Shown here piece by piece: positions 63,311 through 64,000 of a DNA stretch of 64,000 bases. The stretch lies in contig KZ111160.1 of assembly GCA_002077045.2 (NCBI GenBank), positions 1 to 64,000 on the forward strand. The letters are read 5' to 3'. Made by a program: the position numbers and the translations under genes. The notes under the pieces are model-generated. The model was not told where the DNA came from. It saw only the letters and a program-made list of their open reading frames with translations, and did not search any database. The stretch is from Rachicladosporium sp. CCFEE 5018 (lineage: Eukaryota; Ascomycota; Dothideomycetes; Cladosporiales; Cladosporiaceae). Numbering within the stretch: position 1 is the stretch's first letter; every line of letters begins with the position of its first letter.

Positions 63311-64000
63311 TCACAGTTTTGCCTGCCTCGCTTTTGGTGCAGTTGCGTCTTCAGTGCCACTCTGCCGCGTCTGCTGCTGCACCCACTGCCCGATCACCTG
63401 TACCAGTCCATCGATCTCTCCCGTCGTGTTGCCAGCATGCAGACAGATCCTCACCCGTTCGCCACCTCTGGGTACAGTCGGTGGCACGATACCTCTGACA
63501 ACGAAGCCCTTAGCCTGACAGTAAGCTGCCAGAGCCTTGGGCTCCGAGGAGAGGACGTAGAAGATCGGTGAGACTGGCTTCTCTGTTGGGACTGACATCA
63601 ACGCGGTGTTAGATGCGGAGTTGGAGACTGCGAGGCGGAGCGAGTATTGCAGATCGAGAAGTCTGGTGTGCAGATGGGCGATGAGAGAGTGGAGGTTTGC
63701 TTGGAGCTGGAGGGCGATCAGCACTGGTAGAGTCATGATGGTAGTATAGAGTAATCACTCACCGGTATCGTCTCGCCCTGCATCAAAAATGTGTAGGAAG
63801 CTCGGATGGCTGCTAGTGACGGGTATGATAGGAAGGTCGTGTAGATTAGCGGACGGGCGTAATTGATGAGGTATTGGCGCACGGTGTCAGAGCACAACAG
63901 TGCAGCTGCATGACGGCTCGTCAGCAGTCATCTCATTGCCAGATTCAGGTCTTCGGCTTACCGCCACTGCAAGCCAATGCCTTTCCAAAGGTATGCAGAC
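63311..64000 (-). CDS. bioF: KAPA synthase (bioF), diverged copy, 3' exons
   Basis: Exon 3 is 63706-63311, exon 2 is 63905-63763, and the end of exon 1 (from 63962) runs out of the window at 64000. The intron boundaries match the first copy, including the unusual exon-3 acceptor. The PLP-lysine segment HTFGKALACSG is at the edge; here the final Asn is Ser. About eight residues differ in exon 3. The divergent bioDA partner would lie beyond the window. Confidence 0.9.

Larger units (their letters stand above)
57927..64000. repeat. Diverged duplicate block, copy C (partner 33643-39718)
   Basis: Collinear with 33643-39718 but with scattered substitutions and small indels (offset 24277-24284). 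Coding frames are kept open throughout. It runs off the right edge of the window, so its end is unknown. Confidence 0.95.

Noticed and set aside
1..64000. tRNA, rRNA, snoRNA genes, transposons, CRISPR, telomeric repeats
   Set aside because: I scanned the intergenic stretches by eye and saw no cloverleaf B-box, terminal inverted repeats, array or telomere motif. A covariance-model search could still find small RNAs that I cannot see.

Overview
The window is nuclear DNA of a filamentous ascomycete (Pezizomycotina; a dothideomycete such as a Hortaea-like black yeast is a guess, not shown). The evidence is many short introns of about 41-75 bases with GT(A/G)AGT donors and CAG/TAG acceptors, a HET-domain gene (a family almost confined to Pezizomycotina), fungal gene forms such as a fused biotin BioD-BioA gene, and tightly spaced single genes on both strands. 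There are no operons, bacterial ribosome binding sites, transposons, CRISPR arrays or RNA genes that I could recognise.

Layout, left to right. (1) 1-10538 carries a C2H2/Cys-rich zinc protein, a GFA-family enzyme, a secreted type-B carboxylesterase with a frameshift, a small hypothetical, a VOC-domain protein with a long disordered tail, and the 3' part of a coiled-coil protein that continues to 11835. (2) 12813-32624 is unique sequence: a hypothetical nuclear-type protein, D-serine dehydratase (DSD1), a GGA clathrin adaptor, TSR3, an ASPM-like calponin/IQ protein, a HET protein, an MFS anion symporter, EMG1, RPA34.5 and the 5' half of GRC3. (3) A 100-N gap lies at 32625-32724. (4) 32725-47288 carries the 3' half of a GTPBP1-like GTPase, an RSC1/2-type double-bromodomain/BAH protein, OTU1, KAPA synthase and the divergent fused DTB synthetase/DAPA aminotransferase (biotin pathway), an FSH-family hydrolase with a frameshift, a small LEA-like mitochondrial protein and a haloacid-dehalogenase-like enzyme. 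(5) 47289-57826 is a second copy of 1-10538 with a constant offset and no difference seen. (6) A second 100-N gap lies at 57827-57926. (7) 57927-64000 is a diverged second copy of 33643-39718 (GTPase tail, RSC, OTU1, start of KAPA synthase), with mostly synonymous changes and a few small indels.

The order of sequence blocks (A - gap - B ending in A again - gap - diverged B') suggests that allelic or homeologous contigs of one locus were chained head-to-tail in the scaffold, or that the organism is a diploid/hybrid. The ORFs that cross the two N gaps are artefacts. The 938-codon ORF joins GRC3 to an unrelated GTPase.

Functional themes: four ribosome-biogenesis genes lie within 14 kb (TSR3, EMG1, RPA34.5, GRC3), and TSR3 and EMG1 act on the same 18S rRNA nucleotide. 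Two consecutive biotin-synthesis genes are divergently transcribed from a 242-base promoter. Three genes (carboxylesterase, FSH hydrolase, probably DSD1) show 1-2-nt reading-frame breaks that could be long-read consensus errors or true lesions. Exon boundaries below were inferred by eye from frame continuity and splice consensus.
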